64,000 nucleotides of DNA from Cepaea nemoralis. Taxonomy: Eukaryota > Mollusca > Gastropoda > Stylommatophora > Helicidae. Positions 21,046 through 33,524 of the stretch are shown here, piece by piece. The notes beneath the pieces are model-generated. The model had not been told where the DNA came from. It made no database searches and saw only the letters and a program-made list of their open reading frames with translations. The stretch lies in the NCBI GenBank assembly GCA_014155875.1, contig JACEFZ010001418.1, forward strand, positions 44,552 to 108,551, read 5' to 3'. How positions within the stretch are numbered: position 1 is the first letter of the stretch; the number at the start of each line of letters is the position of its first letter. Made by a program: the position numbers and the translations under genes.

Positions 21046-24000
21046 CAGCAGCAGTATCTTGTATCTGTCTGCTGCCTGTATCTTGTATCTGTCTGCTGCC
21101 TGTATCTGTCTGCTGCCTGTATCTTGTATCTGTCTGCTGCCTGTATCTTGTCTCTGCCTTATCTGTCTGCTGCCTGTATCTGTCTGCTGCCTGTATCTTG
21201 TATCTGTCTGCTGCCTGTATCTGTCTGCTGCCTGTATCTGTCTGCTGCCTGTCTTGTATCTGTCTGCTGCCTGTATCTTGTATCTGTCTGCTGCCTGTAT
21301 CTGTCTGCTGCCTGTCTTGTATCTGTCTGCTGCCTGTATCTGTCTGCTGCCTGTCTTGTATCTGTCTGCTGCCTGTATCTGTCTGCTGCCTGTATCTGTC
21401 TGCTGCCTTGTATCTGTCTGCTGCCTGTATCTTGTATCTGTCTGCTGCTTGTATCTGTCTGCTGCCTGTATCTGTCTGCTGCTTGTATCTGTCTGCTGCT
21501 TGTATCTGTCTGCTGCTTGTATCTGTCTGCTGCTTGTATCTGTCTGCTGCCTGTATCTTGTATATGTCTGCTGCCTGTACTTGTATCTGTCTGCTGCCTG
21601 TATCTTGTATCTGTCTGCTGCCTGTCTTGTATCTGTCTGCTGCTGTCTTGTATCTGTCTGCTGCCTGTATCTTGTATCTGTCTGCTGCCTGTCTTGTATC
21701 TGTCTGCTGCCTGTATCTTGTAATCTGTCTGCTTGTCCTGTATCTGTCTGCTGCCTGTATCTTGTATATCTGCTGCCTGTATCTTGTATCTGTCCGGCTG
21801 CCTGTAATCTGTATGTCTGCCTGTATCTGTCGGCTGCCTGTATCTTGAATCTGCCTGCCTGTATCTTGTATCTGTCTGCTGCCGGTACTGTCTTGCCTAG
21901 TATCTGTCTGCTCCTTTTATTTCTGCCGTCTTTTTTGCTCCTGTTTTGTATCTGTCTGCTGCCTGTTCTTGTTTTTCTGCTGTTCTTGTATTTCTGTCCT
22001 GTATTTCTGCTCCTGTTTTGTTCTTCTGCTGTCTTTTGTCCTGTGTCGTCTTTCTCTGCCTTTTTGTATCTGTCTGCTGCCTGTTTTGTTCTTCTCTTTG
22101 TCTTGTATTTTTGCTGTCTTTTGTCTGCCCTTTTATTCTCTGCCTGTTTTTTCTCTGCCTTTTTCTGTTTTCTGTTTGTTTTGCTTGTCTTGTATCTGTC
22201 TGCTGCCTGTATCTGTATGTCTTGCCTGTCTTTATCTTTGCCTGTTTTCCTGTATATCTCTGCCTGTATTGTATCTGTCTCTGCCCCTTTTTCTTGTATA
22301 TCTGCTGCCTGTATCTTGTATGTCTGCTGCCTGTCTTGTATCTGTCTCTTCTGTCTTGTAATTCTTCCCCGTCTTTGTATCTGTCTCTGCCTTTTTTATA
22401 TCTTCCCCCTGTATCTTGATCTGTGCCTTACTTTATCTGCTCTGGTTTTCTTGTATTTTTCCCGTATCTTGTATTCTGCCTTTTGTATATCTGCTCCTGT
22501 ATTTTATTCTGCTGCTGTATCTTGTATTTCTGCTGCCTGTATCTTGTATTCCTGCCTTTTTTCTGTCCTGTTCTTCTTTCCCGCTGTTCTTGTATCTGTC
22601 TGCTGCCTGTATCTGTTATCGTCTGCTGTTCTTGTATCTGTCTGCTCCTGTTTTTTTTGCTCCCGTTCTTGTATTCTGTGCTTTGTATTCTCTGCCTGAT
22701 CTTGTATTGCTGCTGCCTGTTTTATATCTCTGCCTGTATCTTGTATTCTGCTGCCTGTCTTGTATCTGTCTGCTGCTTTGTTATCTTCCTGTATCTTGTT
22801 TCTGCTGCCCGTTTCTGTTTCTGTCCTGTCTTGTATTCCCGCTCCTGTATCTTTTTCTGCTCCTGTATCTTTCGTCTGCTGCCTGTATCTGTTGCTGCCT
22901 GTATCTTGTATCTGCTGCCTGTATCTTGTATCTGCTGCCTGTATCTTGTTTTGCCTCCTGTATCTTTTTGTCTGCCCTTTTTATCTGCTCCCGCTGTATC
23001 TTTTGCTGCTGCTTTTTGTTTTTGCTTCTTGTATCTGTGCTCCTTTTGTCTTACTGTTGCTGCCCTTTTGTATCTGCTGCCTGTATTTGTATTCTCTCCG
23101 TATCTTCTGTCTGCCCTTTTTCTTGTTCTGCTCTGTATTTGTTTCTTTTCTTCCCCTTTTTATCTGCTCCTGTTTATCTGCTCCTTTTTTCTTTTTTCTG
23201 TCTTCCCGTTTGTCTGCTGCCTGTCTGTCTCTCTGTATCTGTCTGTCCTGTATCTTGTACTGTCTGCTTCTTGTTCTGTCTGCTGCCTGTTCTGTTCTCC
23301 TTCTTTTTGCCTGTTCTTGTACTGTCTGGCCCTTTTTTATCTTCTGGCCGTTCTTGTCTGTTGCTGCCTGTTTGTATTCTGCGCCTGTATCTTGCGTGTC
23401 GTCCCTTTTCTTGTTCTTCCTTCTGTTCCTTGTTTTCTTTGCTGCCTGCTTGTTCTGCTCTGCCCGTCTTGTATCTGTCTTGGGCCCGTTCTTGTATCTT
23501 CTCTCCTTCTGTATCTGCTGCTGCCTGTATCTTTTTTCTGTTTTGTTCTTGTACTGTTGTCCTTTTTCTGCTGCCTGTTCTTTATTGTCTTCTCTGTATC
23601 TTGTATCTTCTGCCTTTTTCTGCTCCTGTTCTTTTATCTGTCTGCTGCCTGTATCTTGTATCTGTCTGCTGCCTGTATCTTGTTTTGTCTTCCCGTCTGT
23701 ATTTGTCTCTGCCCGGCTTTTTTCTGTCTGCTGCCCTGTATCTTGTCTTGCTGCTGTACTTGTATCTGTCTGCTGCCTGTATCTTCGCTGCCTGTCTTTC
23801 TGTCTGCTGCCTGTTCTTGTTCTGTCTGCTGCCTGTATCTTTTCTGTCTGTCCTGTATTTTCTTCTCTGCCTGTTCTTGTTCTGCTCTGCCTGTTCTGTA
23901 TCTGTCTGCTGCCTGTATCTTTCTGCTGTCCTGTATCTTTCTGCTGTTTTCTTGTTCTGTCTGTCCTGTATCTATCTCTGCGCCTGTGTTTGTTCTTTCC

Positions 24001-27000
24001 CGCCTGTTCTTGTATCTGTCTGCTGCCTGTATTTATCTGTCTGCTGCCTGTATTTGTTCTGCTGCCTGTTTCTTGTATCTTTTGCTGCCTGTATCTTGTA
24101 TCTTCTGCTGCCTGTTCTTGTATCTGCTGCGCCTTTTTTTATCTGTCTGGCCTGATCTTTCTGTCTCTCCCGTCTTGTATTCTGCTGCCTGTATTTTTCT
24201 GTCTGCTCCTGTATCTTGTATCTGTCTCTCTGTGTCTTTTATCTGTCTGCCCCTGTTTTTCTCTGCCTGTTGTTGTCTGTTCTCTGTTCCTTTTTCTGTC
24301 TGCTGCCTGTTCTTGTATCTGTCTGCTGCCTGTTCTTTATCTGTCTTCCTGCTTGTTCTGTCCCGTTTCCCGCTGCTTGTCTTGTATCTGTCTGCTGCCT
24401 GTTCTTGTATCTGCTCCTTTATTTGCCTGTCTTGTATCTGTCTGCTGCCTGTTCTTGTATCTGTCTCCTGTTTTGTTCTGTCTGTGCCTTGTCCTTGTAT
24501 GTCTGCTGCCTTTTATCTGTCTGCTGTTGTCTGTTTGTCTTCCGTGCCTTTCTTTCTGCTGGGTTTTTTGTTGCGCCTTTTGTCTGTGCTGCCTGTTCTT
24601 CTGCTGCCCCGTATCTGTCTGCTCCTTTTTCTCCTGTATCTGTCTGCTGCCTGTATCTGTCTCTGCCCGTCTCTGCTGCCTTCCTGCTCCCGTCTGTCCT
24701 GTATCTGTATCTGCCCTGTTCTGTTTTCTGCCTGTTCTTTTCTGTCCCGCTGTTTTGTTTTCTCTGTTGTATCTTTTGGGCCCGTGTCTGTTCTGCTGTT
24801 CCTTCTTGCTGTTCTTCCCGCCTGTATCTTTCTGCCCGCCCGTCTTGTTTCTGTCTGCTCCCTTTTCTGTCTGCTGCCTGTTCTTATCTGCTGCTTTCTG
24901 CTTTTCTTATCTGTGCCTGTATCTTTTACTTCTTTCCTGTATCTTGTATCTGTCTGCTGCCTGTTTTTCTGCCTGTATCTGTCTGCTGCCTGTATCTTGT
25001 TCTGTCTGCTGCCTGTTTTATTTCTGCTGCCTGTTTTTCTTGCTGCCTGTATCTTGTTTTCTTGCTGCCTGTATCTTTCTTGGGTTTTTGTTCTTTCTTC
25101 TGCTGCCTGTATCTTTTGCTGTCTTCTCTGATTTGTATCTGTCTCTGCCTGTTCTTGTTCTCTGTCCTGTTGTATCTGTCTGTCCGTTTTATCTGCTTGC
25201 CTGTTTTTTCTCTGTTTCTGTTCTTTTTCTGCTGCCTGTATCTTTATCTGTCTCTGCTGTTTGTATCTTTCTGCTGCCTTTTATTTCTGCTGCCTGTTCT
25301 TTTCTTCTTCTGGTGCCCGTATCTGTCTGCTGCCTGGTTTTTGTATTTGCTCCGTTTTCTGTCTGCTGCCCGTGTTTTTCTGTTGCTGCCTGTGTCTTTT
25401 TTCTGCTGCCTGTGTCTTGTTTTCTCTCCGTATCTTGTATCTGTCTCTTCTTTTCTTCTGCTCCTGTTCTTGTATCTGTTGCTTTCTTCTGTCTTCTCTC
25501 TTTTTTTTGCTGCCTGTTCTGTATCTGTCTGTGCCTGGCTGTATCTGTCTCTGCCTGTGTCTTGTATGTCTGCTGCCTGTCCTTTTATCTGTCTGCTGCC
25601 TGTTCTTTCTTCTTGCTTCTGCTGCCTTGTTCTGCTGCTGTTTTTGTCTCCCCCTGTATCTGTCTGCTGCCTGTATCTTGTATCTGTCTGCTGCCTGTAT
25701 CTTGTATCTGTCTGCTGCCTGTATCTGTTCTGCTGCCTGTATCTTGTATCTGTCTGCTGCCTGTATCTTGTATCTGTCTGCTGCCTGTATCTTATGTCTG
25801 CTGCCTGTATCTTGTCTGCTGCCTGTTCTTTTCTGCTGCCCTGTTCTTATCTGTCTGCTGCCTGTTCTTTTTTCTGTCTGCTGCCTGTATCTGTCTGCTG
25901 CCTGTATCTTGTATCTGTCTGCTGCCTGTATCTGTCTGCTGCTGTCTGCTGCTGTCTTGTATCTGTCTGCTGCCTGTATCTTGTATCTGTCTGCTGCCTG
26001 TATCTTGTATCTGTCTGCTGCCTGTATCTGTCTGCTGCCTGTATCTTGTATCTGTCTGCTGCCTGTATTGTATCTGTCTGCTGCCTGTGTCTTGTATCTG
26101 TCTGCTGCCTGTATCTTGTATCTGTCTGCTGCCTGTATCTTGTATCTGTCTGCTGCCTGTATCTTGTATCTGTCTGCTGCCTGTCTCCTGTATCTGTCTG
26201 CTGCCTGTATGTTCTGCCTGTATTTCTGCCCTGGTTTCTGTCCCGTATCTGTCTGTCTGTATCTGTCGCTGCCTGTTTTTTGTCTGGCTGTTTTTTTTTT
26301 CTGCTGTTTTTTCTGCTGCCTGTATCTTGTCTGTTCTTCTGTCTTGTATCTTCTGCTGCCGTATCTTTTTTCTGTTCTTCCTCTTTTTCTGCTCCTGCTA
26401 TTGTTCTGCCCTTTTCTGCTGCCTGTTTGTTTTGTCTGCTGCCTGTGTTTTGTATCTGTCTGCTGCCTGTATCTTGTATCTGTCTGCTGCCTGTATCTTG
26501 TATCTGTCTGCTGCCTGTATCTGTCTGGCCCTGTTCTTTTCTGCTGTCCTTATCTTGTATCTGTCTGTGCCTGTTCTTTATCTGCTGCTGCCTGTTCTGT
26601 CTGCTGCCTGTTCTTGTATCTGTCTGCTCCTTCTCTGGCTTCCTTTTTCTGTATCTTCTGCTGTATTTGTTCTGTCTGCTCCCGTTTGTATCTGTCTGTC
26701 CCGTATCTGTCTCTGCTTCCCGTATCTGTCTGCTGCCTGTATCTTCTCTCCCGTCTTTTTTCTGTCCTGTCCTTTTTTTTGCCTGCCTTTTCTCTGCCTG
26801 TATCTTGTCTGTCTGCTGCCTGTATCTTTTTTCTTTCCCTTTTTTTTCTCCTGCCTGTATCTTCTCTGCCTGTGTCTTGTCTGTCTGCTTTTATCTGTTC
26901 TGCTGTATTGTTCTTCTGCTCCTGTATCTTCTCTCCCTTTTTTGTATCTTCTCTGTTCTGTATCTATCTGCTGCCTGTATCTTGTCTTTGTCTGCCCCTT

Positions 27001-30000
27001 TTCTGTCTGCTGCCTGTATCTTCTTCTGTATCTGCTCTCCTGTTTCTGTTTCCCCCGTTCTTTGTTCCCGCCTGTATCTTCTCCTGTTCTGTCTGTCCTG
27101 TATCTATCTGCTACCTGTATCTGTCTGCTACCTGTATCTGTCTGCTCCTTTTCTGCCCTTTTATTCTGCTGCCTGTTCTTGCTTTGTCTGCGCCTGTATG
27201 TCTGCTGCCTGTATCTGTTGCTTCCTGTATCTGTTCTCTTTCTTCTGCTGCCTGTCTGTTTTGCTGCCTGTTCTTCTGCTGCCTGTTCTGCTGCTGTTTC
27301 TTCTTCCTTCCCGTTGCTCCTGTTCTTTCTGTCCTGTATCTTCTCTGCCTGTTTTATCTGCTGCTGCCGTTGTCTGCTGCCTTTTTTTTTTCCTGTATCT
27401 TTCTGCTGCCTGTTTTTCTTGTACCCGTCCCCCTCTACCTTTCTTGCTGCCCGTATCTTGTTGCTGCCTCTTTCTGCTGCCTGTATTCTTGTATCTGCTG
27501 CCTGTATCTTTATCCTGCCTGTTTGTCTGTCCTGTATCTTGTTTTGCCTGTTGCTGCTGCCTGTATCTGCCTGTTGTCTGCTGCCTGTTCTTCTGTCCTG
27601 TCTTCTGCTGCCTTTCTTCCCGGTTTTTCCTTGCCTGTTCTGCCTGTATCTGTCTGCTCCTGTATTTCTGCTGCCTGTTTGTGCTCCTGTATCTGTCTGC
27701 TGCCTGTTCTTCTGCTGCCTGCTGTCTGCTGCCTGTATTCTGCTGCCTGTATGCTGCTGCCTGTATCTTGCCCGGTTTTCTGCTGCTGTTTTCCTCCTGT
27801 ATTCTGTCTGCTGCCTGATCTGCTGCTGCCTGTATCTCTGCTGCCTTTTTCTGCTGCCTGTATCTTCTGCTCCTGTATCTTTCTTCTGTATCTTCTGTGC
27901 CCTTTTCTTTCTGCTCCTATCTTTCTGCCTGTATCTTCTCTGCCTGTATCTGTCTGCTGCCTGTAGCTGTCTCTGCCTGTATCTGTCTGCTGACTGTATC
28001 TGTCTGCTGCCTGTATCTGTCTGATAGCGTGTATCTGTCTGCTGCCTGTAGTCCTGTCTGCTGCCTGTGATCTGGTCTGCTGACTGTGTCTGTATGCTGC
28101 TGTATCTTGTCTGCTGCCTGTTCTGTCTGCTGACCTGGTCTGTCTGCTGCCTGTATCTGTCTGCTGCCTGTATCTGTCTGCTGCCTGTATCTTATCTGCT
28201 GCCTGTATCTTGTATCTGTCTGCTGCCTGTATCTTGTATCTGTCTGCTGCCTGTATCTGTCTGCTGCCTGTATCTGTCTGCTGCCTGTATCTGTCTGCTG
28301 CCTGTATCTGTCTGCTGCCTGTATCTGTCTGCTGCCTGTATCTATCTGCTGCCTGTATCTGTCTGCTGCCTGTATCTGTCTGCTGCCTGTATCTATCTGC
28401 TGCCTGTATCTGTCTGCTGCCTGTATCTTGTATCTGCTGCCTGTATCTGTCTGCTGCCTGTATCTATCTGCTGCCTGTATGGTCTGCTGCCTGTATCTTG
28501 TATCTGCTGCCTGTATCTGTCTGCTGCCTGTATCTTATCTGCTGCCTGTATCTTGTATCTGCTGCCTGTATCTATCTGCTGCCTGTATCTGTCTGCTGCC
28601 TGTATGTCTGCTGCGTTATCTATCTCCCGTTTTGTCTGCTGCCTGTATGTCTGGCCTGTATCTTTGCTCCCGTTCTGCTGCTGCTGTTTTCTGCTCCTGT
28701 ATGTCTGCTGCCTGTCTTTGCTGCCTGTCTTGTCTGCTCCCTTTTTCTGGCCCCCTGTATCTTCTGCTGCCTGTCTTTTCTGCCTTTTGTTTTCTGCTCT
28801 ATCTGTTCCTGATTTTGCTGCCTGTTTGTCTGTCCTGTATCTTTCTGTCCTGTTTTCTGCTCCTGTTTTCTGCTGCCTGGTTTTCTGCCTGTATTTCTCT
28901 GCCTGTTCTTTGCTTGCCTGTATGCTGCTGCCTGTTCTGTCCCGGTACTGTCTGCTGCCTGTATTGTCCTGCCTGTCTTTCTCCCGCCTTCTGCCCGTTC
29001 TGTCTGCCTGCTGTCTGCCTGTCTGCTGCCCGCCCGTCTCTGCCCGTTCTTTTCTGCCTGTCTTTTATCTGCTGCCTGTATCTTTCTGCTCCTGCTTTCT
29101 CTGCCTGTTGTCTGCTGCCTGTATCTGCTGCCTGTATCTTCTGCTCCTGTATCTTGTCTGTGCCTGTATCTTCTGTGCCTGTTTTCTGTCTGTTCCTGTC
29201 TCTGCCTGTCTGTCTCTGCCTGTTCCGCTGCCTGTTCTTTGCTGCCTGTTCTTCTCTGCCTGTATCTGCTGCTCCTTTTATCTCTGCCTGTATCTGTATC
29301 TGCTGCCCCGTATCTTCTGCTGCCTGTATCTTGTTGCTGCCTGTATGTCTGCTGCCTGTATCTGTCTGCTGCCTGTATCTGTCTGCTGCCTGTATCTGTC
29401 TGCTGCCTGTATCTTGTATCTGCTGCCTGTATGTCTGCTGCCTGTATGTCTGCTGCCTGTATCTTTCTGCTGCCTGTATCTTGTATCTGCTGCCTGTATG
29501 TCTGCTGCCTGTATCTGTCTGCTCCCGTATGTTTGCTGCCCGTATCTGTGCCTGTATTTGATCTGCTGCCTGTATGTCTGCTGCCTGTTTTCTGCTGCCT
29601 GTATTTTTCTTCCTGTTTCTGCTCCTGTATTGTCTGCTGTTTTCTGTCCTTCTGTCTGTCCTGTTTTCTGTCCTGTATCTGTCTGCTGCCTGTATCTATC
29701 TGCTGTTTGTCTGCTGCTGTATTTTGTGCCTTATCTATCTGCTGCCTGTATGTCTGTGCCTGTATTTCCTGTCTGTATCTGTCTGCTCCTGTATCTGTCC
29801 CGCTGGGATTCCTCCGTATCTGTCTGCTCCGTATCTATCTGCTGCCTGTATCTATCTGCTGCCTGTATCTGTCTGCTGCCTGTATCTATCTGCTGCCTGT
29901 ATCTATCTGCTGCCTGTATCTATCTGCTGCCTGTATGTCTGCTGCCTGTATCTGTCTGCTGCCTGTATCTGTCTGCTGCCTGTATGTCTGCTGCCTGGTA

Positions 30001-30600
30001 TCTATCTGCTGCCTGCTATCTGCTGCTTGTATCTTGTCTGCTGCCTGTATCTTTCTGCTGCCTATTTTTCTGCTGCCTGTTCTTCTGCTCCTTTCTTTCT
30101 GCTGCCTGTATCTTTATCTGCTGCCTGATCTTGCTGCCTTATCTTTCTGCTGCCTGTATCTTGTCTGCTCTGTTCTTTTCCTGCCTGTATCTATCTGCTG
30201 CCTGTATCTTGTTTTCTTCCCGTATCTTTCTCCCGTATCTTGTCTGCTGCCTGTTTTGTCTGCTGCCTATCTGTTGCTGCTGTTTTCTGCTGCCTGTATC
30301 TGTCTGCTGCCTGTTGTCTCTGCCTGTTCTTTTTTTCTGCCTTTTCTGCTGCCTTCTTGTATCTCTGCCTGTATCTATTGCTGCCTGTATTTCTGCCCCG
30401 TATCTGTTTCTGCCTGTATCTGTCTGCTGCCTGTATCTGTCTGCTGCCTTTTCTGGCCTGTATCTGTCTGCTGCCTGTATGTCTGCTGCCTGTATTTTCT
30501 GCCTTCTTCTGCTGTTTTATCTGTCTGGGCCCTTTTTTTCCTGTCTGCTGCCGTTTTCTGCTGCCTTTTATTGTCTGCTGCCGTTTTGTCTGCTGTTTTA
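21046..30600 (+). repeat. CTG-rich pyrimidine minisatellite, ~9.5 kb
   Basis: The basic module tgtctgctgcctgtatct (18 bp) is often extended by tgtatc to 24 bp. Regular blocks occur at 21046-21880, 25650-26200, 28140-28600, 29330-29560 and 29830-30000. Between them the same motif is broken by many small indels and T or C runs. The scarcity of A leaves one frame open for over 1700 codons (SAACICLLPVS-type repeats), but it has no codon structure and no homology I recognise. Dense in UGCU and in pyrimidine tracts on the sense strand. Confidence 0.9.
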
Positions 30601-31990
30601 TTTCTCTGGCCCTTTTCTTTGCTGTTTTATTTCTTGCTTTATTTGTTTATCCTGGCTTTTTCTCTTTTTATTTGTCCCAAATTTTTTGCCCCTGGTTTGG
30701 GTTTCCTATTGTATGCTGCCCATTTTCTTTGCCTGATTATTTCACTGCTGTTGTTTCTGCTGTTGTTTTCTGGTTCTGTCTTTGTCGCTGGCTTTTTGTC
30801 CTTTTTGCTGCCTGTCTGCTGTGCCTTTGTTCCCCCTGTCTGGTTTGCTGCCTTTTTGTCCTGTTTTTTTTTCCCGTTTCTGTTCTGTACTGTTGCTGGT
30901 TTCTGTCCTGCTGTTGCTGTCTGTCCTGGTTTTTGCTGCTGTCTTGTTTGTCTTTCTGTCTTTCCCGTACTTTCTGCCCGTTTTCTGCTGCTGTATTGCT
31001 GGTGTTTTATTTGCTGGCTTTTGCTGTCCTATTTGTACTTTGGCTGTTGCCCGCATGCTGCTGTTTTTGTCGCTGTTGTCTGTTGCTGTGTTGGGTGCCT
31101 GTCTGGCTGTTGTACTGTCCTGCTGTTGTTGCTGGCGCTGTTGCTGCGGCCTGCTGTTTCTGTATGTCGCTGGCTGTTGTGGTTGTTTTGCTGTTCTGCC
31201 TTTGGCTGTGTTTTGTTTCCCGTCGCTGGTTGTGCGTTTTGTTGCTGCTACTGTTATGTTGTTGCACTGTCACTGGCTGTTGTTGCTGTACTGTCACTGG
31301 CGACTGTTGCTGTACTGTCGCTGGCGACTGTTGCTGTACTGTTGCTGGCTGTTGCTGCACTGTTGCTGGCTGTTGTTGCTGTACTGTCGATGGCTGTCGT
31401 TGTGTTCTCACTGACTGTTGCTGTACTGTCGCTGGCTGTTGCTGTACTGTCGCTGGCTGTTGCTGTACTGTCACTGGCTGTTGCTTTACTGTCACTGGCT
31501 GTTATTGTGCTGTTGCTGGCTATTGCTTCACTGGCTGTTGTTGCTGCACTGTCGATGGCTGTTGATGTACTGTTGCTGCACTGTCACTGGCTGTTGTTGC
31601 TGCACTGTCACTGGCTGTTATTGTGCTGTTGCTGCACTGTCACTGGCTGTTGCTGCACTGTTGATGGCTGTTGCTGCACTGTCGATGGCTGTTGTTGCTG
31701 CACTGCGCTGGCTGTTGTTAATGCACTGTCGCTGGCGACTGTTGCTGTACTGTCACTGGCTGTTGTTGCTGTACTGTCACTGGCTGTTGCTACTGTGTTG
31801 TCGCTGGCTGTTGCTACTGTGTTGTTGCTGTGTTGTTGCTGTGCTGTTGCCAACTGTTCTTGCTGTGCTGTTGCCAACTGTTGTTGCTCTGCTGTCGCTG
31901 GCTGTTGTTCCTGTGTTGTCACTATCTTTTGTTGCTGGACTGTTGCTGGACTGTCACTTACTGTTATGTCACTGACTGTTGTAATGTTAT
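30601..31990 (+). repeat. Degenerate TG/CTG-rich tail of intron 3 arrays
   Basis: 30601-31240 is T/G/C-rich sequence with scattered tgctgttgt motifs and no clear period. 31240-31990 is a clearer array of ctggctgttgctgtactgtc with units of about 21-30 bp. About 100 bp of unique sequence (31991-32096) follows and ends in the exon 4 acceptor. Confidence 0.8.
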
Positions 31991-32096
31991 TGGTTAATCT
32001 ATGTGGGTAGCTGTTTGTGATTACTGTTGAATAGTTATGTGATCATGATTGATGATTGTGGTTGACACTGTTGGTACTGATTGCATGTGTTGACAG

Positions 32097-32166
32097 GATG
32101 GGACGCAGGACTTATCCTACAAGTTGGTCAGTGTTGTTGACCACACAGGCAGCTCACAGTTCACAG
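32097..32166 (+). CDS. USP37: Exon 4: start of USP His-box half
   Basis: 70 nt between acceptor gcatgtgttgacag and donor TTCACAG|GTAGGC; phase 0 in, phase 1 out. It encodes DGTQDLSYKLVSVVDHTGSS then QFT (residues 873-895). The pattern YKLVSVVDHTGSS is the typical USP strand just before the catalytic histidine (YxLxxVxxHxG). Joined to exon 5 it reads SSQFT-GHYTAYAFN. Compared from memory with human USP37 (YRLISVVSHIGS), the match is close. Peptidase family C19; the product removes ubiquitin from target proteins. Only this half of the catalytic core is in the window. Confidence 0.85.
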
Positions 32167-32790
32167 GTAGGCACTGTCTTCTTCTGTCCAATTCTCTGTT
32201 AACAGGTAGGCACTGTCTGTCCGCTTTTGTTCACAGGTACTGTCCACAGTTCACAGGTTGGCACTATGTCTGCTTCTGTTCACAGGTAGGCACTGTCTGC
32301 TTATGTCCACTGCTCACAGTTCACAGGTAGGCACTGTCTGTCTGCTTCTGTCCAGTTCACAGGTAGGCACTGTCTTGTCTGCTTCTGTTCACAGGTAGGC
32401 ACTGTCTGCTTCTGTCCACTTCTGTTCTCAGGTAGGCACTGTCTGTCTGCTTCTGTCCACTGCTCAGTTCACAGGTAGGCATTGTCGGTCTGCTTCTGTC
32501 CATTTCACAGTTAGGCACTGTCTGTCTGTTTCTGTTCACGTCTCAGTTCTCAGGTAGGCAGTGTCTGCTTCTGTCCACTGACCACAGTTCATAGTTGTCC
32601 ACAGTTCACAGGTAGGCAGTCTGTCTGCTTCTAGCCACAGTTCACAGGTAGGCAGTCTGTCTGCTTCTAGCCACAGTTCACAGGTAGGCAGTCTGTCTGC
32701 TTCTGTCCACAGTTCACATATAGGCACTGTCTGTCGGCTTCTGTCCACTGCTCAGTTCAGGTAGGCACTATCTGTCTGCTTCTGACCACT
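32167..32790 (+). repeat. 30-45-bp array of tandem 5' splice donors after exon 4
   Basis: About 17 units, each with cagttcacag followed by gtaggcactgtctgtctgc and ttctgtcca. Exon 4 ends CAGTTCACAG|GTAGGCACTG, so the unit is a copy of the exon end plus donor. About a dozen copies keep CAGGTAGGCA intact; others have CAGGTACTG, CAGGTTGGC or a lost GT. Unit length varies between about 28 and 58 bp. Confidence 0.9.
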
Positions 32791-33248
32791 GCTCTTATTG
32801 TGCTGATGCTGTTATTGTGGGTGTTATTGTTTTTTGTTTATTGCTGTCAATGTAATGTTTGATAATACTGTTTTGTTATTACTGTTGCTATTTTAGTTTA
32901 TGATGTTGTGGTTGCTGTTATTGCCCTGTATTTTGTGTTGGCATTTTGGTGGCGGCACTATGCACAGTTGAAATACTTTTTACATTGTCCGCAGTCGTTT
33001 CTAGCATGAACTGTATGTTCGGAATAATGACAGCCGACTTGTCGCGGAACTGACTGGATTGCCTTATGCAGTAATGTGTGGCTGCTGGTTTTCTAGTGGC
33101 TGCCGCTTCCATCAACGATGAACTTTATTTTTCTTAGCGGACTTTTGTGTTGGCATTCTGGTGGCGGCATTATGCGCAGTGTACTTGTGTGGGCTGTTGG
33201 TTTGTCGAGACTATTTGTTCCAGTTTTCACATGGGGCTGTGAGGAGCA
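32791..33248. other. Non-array island in intron 4 with a dispersed duplication
   Basis: Mostly unique sequence. A stretch around gtgttggcattttggtggcg (about 32935) recurs slightly changed at about 33147 (gcattctggtggcggcatta), about 210 bp apart in direct orientation. It could be the edge of an old mobile element, but I see no terminal repeats, target-site duplication or coding domain. Confidence 0.45.
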
Positions 33249-33524
33249 TTTTGTGTGATATTCACTGGCACAGGAATGGAGCATAATGGGGACGACCCGT
33301 TTCCGTGAAGTTGGAACCACGACTGACTAATTGCTCTTGATTTTGTGTGATATTCACTGGCACAGGAATGGAGCATAATGGGGACGACCCGTTGCCGTGA
33401 AGTTGCAACCGTGACTGACTAATTGCTCTTGATTTTGTGTGATATTCACTGGCACAGGAATGGAGCATAATGGGGACGACCCGTTGCCGTGAAGTTGCAA
33501 CCGTGACTGACTAATTGCTCTTGA
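33249..33524 (+). repeat. Three copies of a 92-bp direct repeat
   Basis: Copies start at 33249, 33341 and 33433 with ttttgtgtgatattcactgg. They contain aatggagcataatggggacg and acccgt, and are nearly identical apart from a few substitutions around the ccgtgaagttg segment. Copy 2 and copy 3 are most alike. Longer and more complex unit than any other array here. Confidence 0.95.

Noticed and set aside
22423..28024. Open frames of 900-1750 codons on the + strand
   Set aside because: They exist because the CTG-rich array almost lacks A, so stop codons are rare. All three frames are long and repetitive (CICLLPVS, YLSAACI, SVCCLYL), and nothing resembles a protein family.
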